16,759 bases of DNA from Dehalococcoidia bacterium UBA7891 (GTDB taxonomy: Bacteria > Chloroflexota > Dehalococcoidia > Lucifugimonadales > UBA826): the NCBI GenBank assembly GCA_002500485.1, contig DLRJ01000103.1, positions 1 through 16,759 of the forward strand. Direction: 5' to 3'. The notes beneath the pieces were generated by a model, which had not been told where the DNA came from, did no database searches, and was given only the letters and a program-made list of their open reading frames with translations. Position 1 is the first letter of the stretch; every line of letters starts with the position of its first letter. Below, piece after piece: positions 1 to 7,742 of this stretch. A program made the translations under genes and the position numbers.

Positions 1-2883
1 AATGAAAAGCGCATGCTACAGGAATCAGTTGATGCCTTGATTGACAACGGTAGAAGAGGTCGAGCTGTAGCTGGTAGTCATAATCATAAACTCAAATCCC
101 TTTCGGATCTGTTGCGAGGGAAACAAGGTCGATTCCGACAAAATCTGCTTGGAAAGCGAGTTGACTATAGTGGAAGGTCAGTGATTATCGCTGGCCCAGA
201 ATTAAAACTCCATCAATGCGGATTGCCAAGACGCATGGCCTTAGAACTATTTAAACCTTTTGTAATGCATCGACTAGTACTAAAGGGCTACGCTCACAAC
301 ATAAGAAGTGCCAAGAGGTTGGCGGAACGTAACAGATCAGAGGTCTGGGAAATATTGGGGGAAGTGGTAAAAGATCGCCCAGTATTGCTAAACCGAGCCC
401 CCACCCTTCATCGGCTTGGGATACAAGCATTTGAGCCAGTGTTGATTGAAGGTAGTGCAATAAGAGTTCACCCATTAGTATGCACAGCTTTCAATGCAGA
501 CTTTGACGGAGATCAGATGGCAGTACATGTGCCTCTATCGAGGATCGCTGTGCTGGAAGCCAGAAAATTAATGTTAAGCACGTTTAACATGCTTGCTCCA
601 AGCTCTGGAGAACCTATTGTTACCCCATCGTTAGATATGGTTCTGGGGTGCTACTACATGACATCTATCGATGAAAATGCGCATGGGATAGGAAAGAAGT
701 TTAGTAATTTTGAAGATGCTATTTTGGCTCACGAAGTCGGTGCTATTTCACTTAGGGCCCCAATATTTGCTAGAAATAATTCCGGAGAATTAATAGACAC
801 CACAGTTGGCAGGATAATATTCAACAGTGTGCTCCCAGATAACCTACCATTCGTCAACGAAGAAGTTGAAAGAAATAAGCTAAAAGAGATAACCGGCAAC
901 TGCTTCCGACTTCTAGGTAATGAAGAAACTGCGGTGGTACTGGACGACATTAAGAATCTGGGATTCCGAAATTCCTCAAAATCAGGGGTTTCTATAGCTA
1001 TAAATGATGTCAAAGTTTCGCCAAAGAAGTCAGAAATAGTGAGTGAAGCAGAAGAAGCAGTAACTCAGCTTGAAGAGCAGTATATGGATGGGCTGATAAC
1101 AGAAGATGAGCGTTACAACGCCACAGTCAGAATATGGACCGATGCTAACGATAAATTGACCCAGGTCATAGCTGAGGATTTGCCTAACTACGGTGGAATT
1201 TACATGATGGCCAACTCTGGTGCAAAGGGAAACATAGCTCAAATCCGGCAAATGGCAGGAATGAGAGGCTTGATGTCAAATCCACGAGGGAGAATCATAG
1301 ATAGACCTATAAAATCTAACTTTCGAGAGGGTTTAACCGTACTTGAATATTTTATATCCACCCATGGCGCTCGAAAGGGACTTGCAGATACGGCCTTAAG
1401 GACAGCAGATAGCGGTTACCTTACTAGAAGACTCATTGACGTAGCCCAAGAAGTCATAATAACCGTGGAGGACTGCGGAGTTGGCAGAGGCATTACGGTA
1501 GAGGATTATCATGATGATACTCTCAAGGATCTATTTTATGACAGAATAAAATACAGATACACCGCATCTCCAGTGGCCAATCCTAAAACCGGTGAAATAA
1601 TAATAGAAGCCGACCAAGCGTTACAGGAAGAAGACATAGAGATACTAAAAGAGCTAGAGGTAACGGTGGTAGAAGTACGATCTCCTCTATCTTGCCAAGC
1701 TGAAAAAGGCCTTTGCAAAATGTGCTATGGCCTGTCTTTGGCAAATTTGCGACCAATAATGATTGGAGATGCTGTTGGGATAATAGCTGCACAAAGTATT
1801 GGAGAACCAGGTACCCAGTTGACAATGAGAACTTTTCACACTGGGGGAGTGGCTGGAGCAGATATAACTAGCGGATTACCTAGAGTAGAAGAATTGTTTG
1901 AGGCGAGGTCACCGCGTGGAGCAGCTGTTTTATCAGAGATTTCAGGGAAAGCGGAGATACTCGAAACGCCAGAAGGTCGAACTGCACGAATAATCAATGC
2001 AGAAGAATTGGTGGATGAGTACGCTCTAGAGGGATATAAACCTCTAGTCAAAAAGGGCAGTACGGTAATAATCGGAACCCCAATAGCAGCTTCAAAAGAT
2101 TCAGAAGATGATTCAGTAATACATGCCCGTAATTCAGGAACTGTTGGAATAGAAGGTGCGACGATAACAATTACATGGACAGACGAGGAACAGAGGGAAT
2201 ATGCCATACCTGCTGCTTCTCACCTAGAGATAACTAACGGTGACGAAGTGGAAGCGGGAGAAGCTATTACCTCGGGACCAAAAAACCCGCAACAAATTTT
2301 AGAAATACAAGGTAGAGAATCGGTCCAATCCTACTTGATCGAAGAAGTACAAAAAGTCTACCGATCTCAAGGCGTTCCCATACATGATAAGCACATAGAA
2401 ACTATAATTCGACAAATGCTAAGACGCGTCCAGATCAACGAGGCAGGAGACACGGAATTCCTGCCTGGTGATCCGATGGACAGAAAAGGATTCGAAGGTA
2501 AGAATGGTGAAATAATCGCTGAAGGAGGAGATCCTGCCACCGCTGTACCTATACTTTTGGGGATAACTCGAGCTTCGCTTCATATGGACAGCTTCCTAGC
2601 TGCCGCATCATTTCAAGAAACAACGAGAGTTTTAACGGAATCAGCTGTGACTGGCAAAAGAGATGTTCTGTCAGGCTTAAAAGAAAATGTCATCATAGGA
2701 AGATTAATACCGGCTCGGTATGATATAACCGAAGAAGGTCGCGAAAAACTAGGGGTCGCAGAACTGGAAAAAATGTTTGATATGAATCAACTTCCGGAAT
2801 CACCACCCCCACCTGCCTTAGAAGACGGATCAGAAATGTCCATACTAACCGCTGAGATTAATACCTTAGAGGAGCCCCAGTAA
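1..2883 (+). CDS. rpoC: RNA polymerase beta' subunit, C-terminal part (5' end outside window)
   Basis: This is the largest catalytic subunit of RNA polymerase. The frame is open from base 1 (N-E-K-R before the first internal Met), so the true start lies upstream. Compared with E. coli beta', where the NADFDGD motif is near residue 460, roughly 300 residues are missing. Visible landmarks are the catalytic Mg-binding NADFDGD at bases 493-513, and the zinc-site cysteines: one in VEDCGVG, then the group C-x6-C-x2-C in SCQAEKGLCKMCYG. The bridge-helix and trigger-loop region contains GIIAAQSIGEPGTQLTMR and TFHTGG. The C-terminal assembly region runs to a short acidic, proline-containing tail ending EEPQ. 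I see no large insertion in the trigger loop of the proteobacterial type. The gene ends about 35 bp before the promoter of the B12 riboswitch, and no rpoC terminator is obvious. The identity is certain. Confidence 0.98.
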   Translation, partial: NEKRMLQESVDALIDNGRRGRAVAGSHNHKLKSLSDLLRGKQGRFRQNLLGKRVDYSGRSVIIAGPELKLHQCGLPRRMALELFKPFVMHRLVLKGYAHNIRSAKRLAERNRSEVWEILGEVVKDRPVLLNRAPTLHRLGIQAFEPVLIEGSAIRVHPLVCTAFNADFDGDQMAVHVPLSRIAVLEARKLMLSTFNMLAPSSGEPIVTPSLDMVLGCYYMTSIDENAHGIGKKFSNFEDAILAHEVGAISLRAPIFARNNSGELIDTTVGRIIFNSVLPDNLPFVNEEVERNKLKEITGNCFRLLGNEETAVVLDDIKNLGFRNSSKSGVSIAINDVKVSPKKSEIVSEAEEAVTQLEEQYMDGLITEDERYNATVRIWTDANDKLTQVIAEDLPNYGGIYMMANSGAKGNIAQIRQMAGMRGLMSNPRGRIIDRPIKSNFREGLTVLEYFISTHGARKGLADTALRTADSGYLTRRLIDVAQEVIITVEDCGVGRGITVEDYHDDTLKDLFYDRIKYRYTASPVANPKTGEIIIEADQALQEEDIEILKELEVTVVEVRSPLSCQAEKGLCKMCYGLSLANLRPIMIGDAVGIIAAQSIGEPGTQLTMRTFHTGGVAGADITSGLPRVEELFEARSPRGAAVLSEISGKAEILETPEGRTARIINAEELVDEYALEGYKPLVKKGSTVIIGTPIAASKDSEDDSVIHARNSGTVGIEGATITITWTDEEQREYAIPAASHLEITNGDEVEAGEAITSGPKNPQQILEIQGRESVQSYLIEEVQKVYRSQGVPIHDKHIETIIRQMLRRVQINEAGDTEFLPGDPMDRKGFEGKNGEIIAEGGDPATAVPILLGITRASLHMDSFLAAASFQETTRVLTESAVTGKRDVLSGLKENVIIGRLIPARYDITEEGREKLGVAELEKMFDMNQLPESPPPPALEDGSEMSILTAEINTLEEPQ

Positions 2884-2916
2884 ACCACAGAAGACTAATA
2901 TGTTCATACTCAATTA

Positions 2917-2946
2917 TTGACAAATTAATTGCGGTCATGGTTTGAT
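2917..2946 (+). promoter_or_regulatory. Promoter for the btu riboswitch and operon
   Basis: A consensus -35 box TTGACA (2917-2922) is followed after 18 bp by TTTGAT (2941-2946). That -10 box is preceded directly by TGG, which is an extended -10 (TGn) element. Transcription would start near 2953, just before the riboswitch aptamer. This is a reading by eye, but the position fits the downstream aptamer well. Confidence 0.6.
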
Positions 2947-2959
2947 GGAGCTGTTAAAA

Positions 2960-3110
2960 ACAGAATATGAAAATGGTGCAAGTGCCCTACAGGGTTTAAA
3001 AGAGGAAGTCGGTCGAAATCCGACACTGTCCCGCAACGGTAGGCTTTAAGAAGCAAGTCCGGTCAACCACTAAGTGCCACTATCTAGGTCTTCGCGGAAA
3101 GGCCAGGCTG
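2960..3110 (+). promoter_or_regulatory. Cobalamin (B12) riboswitch aptamer
   Basis: The leader carries the conserved cobalamin aptamer layout. A GGTGC-containing segment (from about 2974) is followed by GAGGAAGTCGG, with stem GTCGG/CCGAC (3008-3012/3020-3024). Next comes CTGTCCCGCAACGGTA, the conserved P5-L5 segment, and then a divergent B12 box (AAGCAAGTCCGGTCAACC, about 3050-3067). Farther on, the hairpin GGTCTT/AAGGCC (3087-3092/3099-3104) exposes loop CGCGGA. Its GCGG (3094-3097) is complementary to CCGC in L5 (3031-3034), giving the kissing loop expected for ligand-bound B12 riboswitches. The downstream genes are a BtuFCD-type importer, the classic target. The outer boundaries are approximate. 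Confidence 0.93.
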
Positions 3111-3123
3111 AGATGACAACCGG

Positions 3124-3149
3124 CCCACACAGAAAAGAGTGGGTTTTTT
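3124..3149 (+). terminator. Intrinsic terminator, riboswitch expression platform
   Basis: Stem CCCACAC (3124-3130) pairs with GAGTGGG (3137-3143), with one A-A mismatch and a 6-nt loop, and six T residues follow (3144-3149). It sits between the aptamer and the btuF start, so control by premature termination is the simplest reading. GGCC at 3101-3104, the 3' side of the kissing-loop hairpin, can also pair with GGCC at 3122-3125 at the base of the terminator. That could form an antiterminator, but it is only an inference. Confidence 0.8.
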
Positions 3150-3183
3150 ATTTTCCCGCTGAAGGCCAAAACTAGACAGGTCT

Positions 3184-4287
3184 TTGAATAAAAAGGGAAA
3201 TAATTTGTTTCGGCGAGTTTTGCTTAGTACTTTGATTGCTTTTGTATTAACAATAGGGATGGCTTCATGTTCTGCGGGGGGGTCACCAAAAAAACCCGAT
3301 CCGGCGGCCCCAGCCTCCATTCCAGTGCCAATAAAAACCCAACCTAAGAAACAAATATTGCCATCTACGCCGGTAACACCCCCTACACCTCTACCAACCA
3401 CTAAAGAAATAAAAATTCAAAGCCCCCCCAAAGGTAGGGTCGTCCAATATTTCCCGCCTCCATCACCCCCCACCGATAAAAAATTAACCGCCAAATTCCC
3501 ATTAACTGTAATATCTAGAGATGGGATTGAGATGATTTTCAATAAGCCTCCGGACCGTATCATCGCTTACGATGCGGCAGCAGTTGAAACTATTTTCGCG
3601 ATAGGTCAGGGCCACAGAATTATAGGAACCCACAGCTGGGTTTCCCATCCTGTGGAAGTAGGGAATATTGAAAAAGTCGGCGATGCATTCAATATGAATA
3701 TCGAACGTATTCTTGATCTAAACCCAGATTTAGTTTTCCTATTTTATCCAACTTTCAAAGAAGAATTGGAAGAAGCTGGCCTAAAAGTACTTTTATTAGA
3801 ATCGGTTGACACCGACTTGATGAAAATGGCTGACACCTTCCGGACATGGGGTCAGATCACTGGAGCCGTGAATGAAGCAGAAATATTAGCCCAGAACTAC
3901 GAGTCAAGAATCACCGAAATCAAATTAGTTTTGGACCCGTACCATTCTGGACCCTCCATCTTTCAAGATGTAGGAGATCTCTGGACTCCCGGCAACAACA
4001 CACTTATGGGAAGTGTATTTCAATTGTTAAAACTCAAAAATGTTGCTCATGACGTAGATAACTATGGGCAATTAAGTCCTGAGGTAATCATAGAACGAAA
4101 TCCTCAAATCATAATAAGCTCTACTCCTGATTTAATGTATCGAAATCCCGCCTTTAATGAATTGTTACCCATCAAAAACAAATCTATTTTTAAATCAAAC
4201 GACGATTATCTTGGTATTTCTGGACCAAGATTCATATTAGGTTTAGAAGAGCTAGCAAATGAATTTTATCCTGGGCTTTTCAAATGA
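3184..4287 (+). CDS. btuF: Corrinoid-binding lipoprotein of a B12 ABC importer
   Basis: This is the substrate-binding protein of a type II ABC importer, anchored at the outer face of the cytoplasmic membrane, and it should deliver cobalamin or another corrinoid to BtuC. The start is TTG. It is chosen because it gives a complete signal peptide: MNKK, Arg-Arg at 10-11, a hydrophobic stretch at 12-26, and a lipobox ending MASC with lipidated Cys29. Only a weak AGG precedes it. Residues about 33-95 are a Pro/Lys/Thr-rich tether. From about 118 the fold resembles the TroA/BtuF periplasmic-binding family (PF01497), with RIIAYDAAAVETIFAIGQ, a VGDAFNMNIERIL segment and NPDLVFLF. Without context the family could also bind ferric siderophores. 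The B12 riboswitch and the overlapping btuC make corrinoid the likely ligand. The stop overlaps the btuC start (ATGA). Confidence 0.9.
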   Translation: MNKKGNNLFRRVLLSTLIAFVLTIGMASCSAGGSPKKPDPAAPASIPVPIKTQPKKQILPSTPVTPPTPLPTTKEIKIQSPPKGRVVQYFPPPSPPTDKKLTAKFPLTVISRDGIEMIFNKPPDRIIAYDAAAVETIFAIGQGHRIIGTHSWVSHPVEVGNIEKVGDAFNMNIERILDLNPDLVFLFYPTFKEELEEAGLKVLLLESVDTDLMKMADTFRTWGQITGAVNEAEILAQNYESRITEIKLVLDPYHSGPSIFQDVGDLWTPGNNTLMGSVFQLLKLKNVAHDVDNYGQLSPEVIIERNPQIIISSTPDLMYRNPAFNELLPIKNKSIFKSNDDYLGISGPRFILGLEELANEFYPGLFK

Positions 4288-5363
4288 AATCACCAGCTAA
4301 TACCAGTAATCAAGACCTTGTATTAGCGTATAAATATCCTTGGAATAAAATAACTCTCGGGATAGTTGTAATACTCATTTGTGCTGTTAGTGGTGTGGCT
4401 GTTGGGTCAGTGCATATACCCATAACTTCTGTATTTTTAATATTATTTTCTAAATTAGATTTGTTTAACGAGTCAGGGGAACTGACATCTGCTTGGCACA
4501 CAATAATATGGAACATTAGATTCCCCAGAGTTGTCCTTGCATTACTCGTGGGAGCATCCCTTGGCATTTCAGGGGCCACATACCAGGGTTTATTTAAAAA
4601 CCCCTTGGCGGATCCATATTTAATCGGGGTTGCCTCAGGAGCATCACTTGGCGCTACCATTGTTTTCCTCTCAGGAATACCCTTCACGTATGGATACTTC
4701 AGTCTCCTGCCAGTAGCTTCGTTTTGTGGAGGAATTACAGCCGTTTTTATCGCATACCTAATCTCCATAAAGTCTGGCAACACCCACTTGTCGACATTAC
4801 TTTTAGCAGGATTGGCCATTGGAGCATTTGCGACAGCTATCACTGGGATTCTGATGTTAAGAAGTGATCCTGATTTGAGGCCATTACTCAGCTGGCTCAT
4901 GGGGGGATTCATAAGGGCCCAATGGTCTCACTCAATATTAATAATGCCCTACATGATAGTAGGCGTGAGTTTCATTTTGAGCCACAGCCGCATATTAAAC
5001 ACCATGCAACTTGAGGGATATTACGCTGAATCGTTAGGTGTCAACATAGAGAAGAGCAAACGTATATTGATAGTATCAGCAACCTTGGTCACAGCCGCCG
5101 CAGTCTCATTTAGTGGACTGATAGGATTTGTAGGGTTAATAGCCCCTCACATCATACGGCTTTTATGGGGCACTGATTACCGAACATTACTACCTCTTTC
5201 TGGCCTAACAGGTGCTGCTTTTCTAATTCTCGCCGATTTGACAGCTAGAACAATCGTGAGTCCCATTGAATTGCCAGTTGGAATAATAACTGCGTTAGTA
5301 GGGTCTCCTTTTTTTGTTTATGTGCTTTTAAGAACTAAAGGGAGCACTATTGATGGTTATTAA
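4284..5363 (+). CDS. btuC: B12 ABC transporter permease (FecCD/BtuC family)
   Basis: This is the membrane permease of the corrinoid importer, 359 aa, typical of the FecCD family. It is very hydrophobic, with about ten membrane segments. Family motifs are visible: the N-terminal RFPRVVLALLVGASLGISGA, followed by YQGLFKNPLADPYLIGVASG, a central GGFIRAQWSH region, and the C-terminal SFSGLIGFVGLIAPHIIRLL. The last of these includes the coupling-helix region that contacts the ATPase. The ATG overlaps the btuF stop in ATGA, and the 3' end overlaps the btuD start, so the three genes are translationally coupled. The N-terminus has about 20 polar residues before the first membrane helix, which is usual. 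Confidence 0.94.
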   Translation: MKSPANTSNQDLVLAYKYPWNKITLGIVVILICAVSGVAVGSVHIPITSVFLILFSKLDLFNESGELTSAWHTIIWNIRFPRVVLALLVGASLGISGATYQGLFKNPLADPYLIGVASGASLGATIVFLSGIPFTYGYFSLLPVASFCGGITAVFIAYLISIKSGNTHLSTLLLAGLAIGAFATAITGILMLRSDPDLRPLLSWLMGGFIRAQWSHSILIMPYMIVGVSFILSHSRILNTMQLEGYYAESLGVNIEKSKRILIVSATLVTAAAVSFSGLIGFVGLIAPHIIRLLWGTDYRTLLPLSGLTGAAFLILADLTARTIVSPIELPVGIITALVGSPFFVYVLLRTKGSTIDGY

Positions 5364-6126
5364 TCTTCATAATGTTTCATTCAAATATGGAAATATGAAT
5401 GTGATTCAAGAAATCACAACAGGTTTCAAGCCAGGAGAATTAGTTTCTCTAGTAGGGCCGAATGGAGCTGGAAAGACTACCCTATTGAAACTACTATCCG
5501 GCACATTAAAACCCTCATCTGGCGAAATATATATATATGATCAGCTAAGTTACGATCTCACACCTAAGAACCGAGCTATTTGGGTATCAATGGTCCCGCA
5601 AAATCCCAAACTTCCAGACGAAATTAGCATTTCAGATTTCGTGATGTTGGGACGTAATCCTCACCTTGGATTACTTCAATGGGAATCAAAAGAAGATTTT
5701 AATATAGCACGCGAATCCATATTTTTGACGGAAATAGATTATCTCTCCAAAAGAAAATTAGGGGAGATTTCAGGGGGGGAAAAACAACGTGCTATGTTAG
5801 CTCTGGCGATTACCCAACAATCACCAATAATGCTACTAGATGAACCGACTTCCAATTTAGATATTTCTCATCAAATGAAAGTTATGAAAATCATAAAAAA
5901 GATACACGAGCAAAAATCTGAGTTTGGGGTCACTGTTCTGGCTATACACGATCTAAATATTGCGGCTCAATTCAGTGATAGAATCCTTCTATTTTCGAAG
6001 GGATCTATCGCTGCAGACGGAACACCTAAAGAAGTGTTAACAAAAAATAACATTAAATCCATTTATGGATCAGAAGTGACAATAATCACTCACCCGGAAC
6101 ATGGAACTCCCGTAATTCTTCCCTGA
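5353..6126 (+). CDS. btuD: B12 ABC transporter ATP-binding protein
   Basis: This cytoplasmic ATPase powers the BtuFC importer. ATG at 5353 is preferred to TTG at 5350 because GGGAG lies about 8 nt upstream of it. Numbered from that Met, Walker A GPNGAGKT is at residues 35-42. The Q-loop lies in VPQNPK, the ABC signature in LGEISGGEKQR, Walker B in IMLLDEPTSNLD, and the H-loop in AIHDLN. The length, 257 aa, is normal for FepC/BtuD-type subunits. The ATG lies inside the end of btuC. No further plus-strand gene follows, and the convergent carbonic anhydrase-like gene ends 10 bp beyond the stop. No intrinsic terminator is evident in that gap. Confidence 0.93.
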   Translation: MVINLHNVSFKYGNMNVIQEITTGFKPGELVSLVGPNGAGKTTLLKLLSGTLKPSSGEIYIYDQLSYDLTPKNRAIWVSMVPQNPKLPDEISISDFVMLGRNPHLGLLQWESKEDFNIARESIFLTEIDYLSKRKLGEISGGEKQRAMLALAITQQSPIMLLDEPTSNLDISHQMKVMKIIKKIHEQKSEFGVTVLAIHDLNIAAQFSDRILLFSKGSIAADGTPKEVLTKNNIKSIYGSEVTIITHPEHGTPVILP

Positions 6127-6136
6127 AACAGTCCTT

Positions 6137-6667
6137 TTATTCAAGAGCGCCTTCGTTTTTGTATCGCTTGGCTAAATCGGAATAAATATCGGCAAGTTCC
6201 ACCTGCAAATCTAAATGCTTTTTGTTAATCTCACCTCTAACTCTCCCGGGCATACCCACAACAATGGACCTCTTTGGGATATCCATGTTCTCTAGCAGCA
6301 TAGCCCCCGACCCAACCACACTATTTTCCCCGATTATCACCCCGTCGTTTAATATAGCCCCATTGCCGATCAGTGACTGATTCCCTATGTATTGAGAATG
6401 ACACACTACCCTATGGCCTACAGTTACGTAGTCACCGATTTCGACGTCAGCGTCTCCATGCACCACAGAATTATCTTGAATATTTGTATATTTGCCGATT
6501 TTTACCTTACCTCTATCGCCTCTTATAACGGTTCCGGGCCAAATACTTGATCCTTCACCTATTTCAACATCACCTACTATATAAGCCGCTTCACTGACAA
6601 AAGCAGTTGGGTGAATTAGTGGGGTTTTATCTTCAAGGGTTTTTATCAACATATCCTCCAATTTCAT
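6137..6667 (-). CDS. Gamma-class carbonic anhydrase-like hexapeptide-repeat protein
   Basis: This 176-aa protein has a left-handed beta-helix built from hexapeptide repeats, as in the YrdA/PaaY/gamma-carbonic anhydrase family. The N-terminal signature TPLIHPTAFVSEAAYIVGDV is followed by IGEGSSIWPGTVIRGDRG. All three zinc-ligand histidines of the family are present: one in SVVHGD, then two in GHRVVCHS with the correct 5-residue spacing. The Gln and Asp of the NIQDN segment are also kept. Carbonic anhydrase activity (CO2 to bicarbonate) is therefore possible, although many family members are inactive or act on other substrates. The start is uncertain. The first ATG (6667) overlaps the stop of a short upstream ORF, while Met6 (6652) fits the usual family N-terminus. 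A decarboxylase operon lies nearby, but the functional link is speculative. Confidence 0.88.
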   Translation of the reverse strand: MKLEDMLIKTLEDKTPLIHPTAFVSEAAYIVGDVEIGEGSSIWPGTVIRGDRGKVKIGKYTNIQDNSVVHGDADVEIGDYVTVGHRVVCHSQYIGNQSLIGNGAILNDGVIIGENSVVGSGAMLLENMDIPKRSIVVGMPGRVRGEINKKHLDLQVELADIYSDLAKRYKNEGALE

Positions 6668-6690
6668 TGAGATGATAGAATAAGAATCAA
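6664..6690 (-). CDS. Candidate 8-codon leader ORF upstream of the carbonic anhydrase-like gene
   Basis: On the minus strand a perfect AGGAGG (6703-6698), the strongest Shine-Dalgarno in the window, is followed after 7 nt by TTG and the frame M-I-L-I-L-S-S-Q-stop. The TGA overlaps the ATG of the downstream gene (ATGA). The main ATG itself has no Shine-Dalgarno at a useful distance, so the short ORF could couple translation to it. The alternative is a chance TTG beneath a misplaced ribosome site, or a start-region indel. Evidence is positional only. Confidence 0.35.
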   Translation of the reverse strand: MILILSSQ

Positions 6691-6725
6691 CTAACTTCCT
6701 CCTATTCTAATTTTTTTTATTTCCT

Positions 6726-7319
6726 ATGCAATACAACGTAAACTTGATTTCATATTTCAGGCACCTGCCATTGATCGCTGTGACAATTATAGTTTGCTCA
6801 TTACTATCTTGTGATAATAACTCCAATGGGGCTACTTTACTCGTCCCTACCCAAGAACCGGTGCCCACAGCAAATAAAATTTCCAGAGAAACCGAAATCA
6901 CCCCTACTATCACACCAACAAACCCTATATCGGCATCACCAACCCCTGAAATAGAAGCACTGTTTCTCTATAATCGCGGCCTTAATTTATTGAGATCGGA
7001 GCAGTTCATCGAATCTGTTAACAGCTTTTCCACCCTAATTAAAAGAATGCCTGACCTAGCCATTGCGTACAAATCTAGAGGTGCAGCTTATTACCATTTG
7101 GAGAGATACGAACTTGCTAAAACAGACCTAGAAAAAGCGTTGACTTTGGATGAAGACCTTGGAGGGACTCATCTGTACCTAGGTTTAATACATAAAAAGA
7201 ATGGAAACTTAGTGGAGGCAAAAAAGGAGTTGCAAATGGCTATTCATTTAATTCATCCCATCAGAGAAACAGAAGAATTGCTTATTGCAGAATCATCCTT
7301 AGCAAATCTAGAGCACTAA
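6726..7319 (+). CDS. TPR-repeat lipoprotein of unknown function
   Basis: This is a 197-aa envelope lipoprotein. An N-terminal hydrophobic segment (about 14-27) ends in a textbook lipobox, LLSC, with Cys29. Residues about 40-74 form a Thr/Pro-rich tether (PTQEPVPTAN, then TPTITPTNP). From about 76 to 180 there are three TPR helix-turn-helix units, recognisable by ALFLYNRGLNLLRSEQF, IAYKSRGAAYYHLERYELA and THLYLGLIHKKNGNLVEA. TPR domains bind other proteins, and no catalytic residues are visible, so a scaffolding or assembly role outside the membrane is likely. The start is the only sensible one. It has no Shine-Dalgarno, and the upstream stretch is T-rich. It is divergent from the carbonic anhydrase-like gene (58 bp between the starts) and converges with the biotin carrier gene. 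Confidence 0.8.
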   Translation: MQYNVNLISYFRHLPLIAVTIIVCSLLSCDNNSNGATLLVPTQEPVPTANKISRETEITPTITPTNPISASPTPEIEALFLYNRGLNLLRSEQFIESVNSFSTLIKRMPDLAIAYKSRGAAYYHLERYELAKTDLEKALTLDEDLGGTHLYLGLIHKKNGNLVEAKKELQMAIHLIHPIRETEELLIAESSLANLEH

Positions 7320-7339
7320 TTGGGATCGACTAATGGCAT

Positions 7340-7738
7340 TTACCTAATAAGGAAAATTACGTCTCCGTCCAATATTTGATCACCTTGAGACACACTTGTC
7401 CCCATAATAGTGCCCGCCATATCTGATTTAAGAGTTTGTTGCATCTTCATCGATTCCAAAACACATATATCCTGACCTTGAGACACATCATCCCCAGTCT
7501 GTACCAAAATAGATATTATGGTCCCTGGCATCGGGCTTTTGAATTCCTTGTAATTGTCCGTTCTCATTCCAACAGAGTTGGAAACAGGACCGGAAATTTC
7601 CTCGGTTAGTTCAGCTGTTTTCTCCACATCCTCTAATTTCACCTCAAATCGTTCACCATCAACTAAAACAACTGCGGAGTCAGAGGAGATGCTGTCTACC
7701 TCGATGTTATACCATTTTTCTTCGACTCGAATTTTCAT
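7340..7738 (-). CDS. Biotin carrier subunit of a Na+-pumping decarboxylase
   Basis: This is a stand-alone biotinyl carrier protein. The C-terminal biotinyl/lipoyl domain begins around KSPMPGTIISILVQTGDDV and holds the biotinylation motif LESMKMQ, whose Lys98 carries biotin. A Gly/Asp turn (GDQILDGD) ends the second half. The N-terminal 40 residues (MKIRVEEKWYNIEV, then VLVDGERFEVKL) resemble the short beta-rich region found before biotin domains of propionyl-CoA carboxylase alpha and decarboxylase carriers. An acidic linker joins the two parts. The ATG at 7738 is preferred to one at 7768. It lies 4 nt past the stop of the beta subunit, and the 10 extra residues (MFLYHWWPSL) come from the overlapping beta gene and look unlike the family. 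This is the last gene of the operon. Confidence 0.88.
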   Translation of the reverse strand: MKIRVEEKWYNIEVDSISSDSAVVLVDGERFEVKLEDVEKTAELTEEISGPVSNSVGMRTDNYKEFKSPMPGTIISILVQTGDDVSQGQDICVLESMKMQQTLKSDMAGTIMGTSVSQGDQILDGDVIFLIR

Positions 7739-7742
7739 AAGA

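Noticed and set aside
1836..2207. A 123-codon minus-strand frame inside rpoC
   Set aside because: It is opposite conserved rpoC sequence and has no independent coding features.
2911..2934. Inverted repeat CAATTA/TAATTG after rpoC as a possible terminator
   Set aside because: The stem is only 6 bp, AT-only apart from its end pair, without a T-run, and it contains the consensus -35 box.
4310..4912. A 200-codon open frame on the minus strand opposite btuC
   Set aside because: It lies wholly antisense to a clear FecCD permease, has no recognisable domain, and has the composition expected from the complement of a hydrophobic gene.
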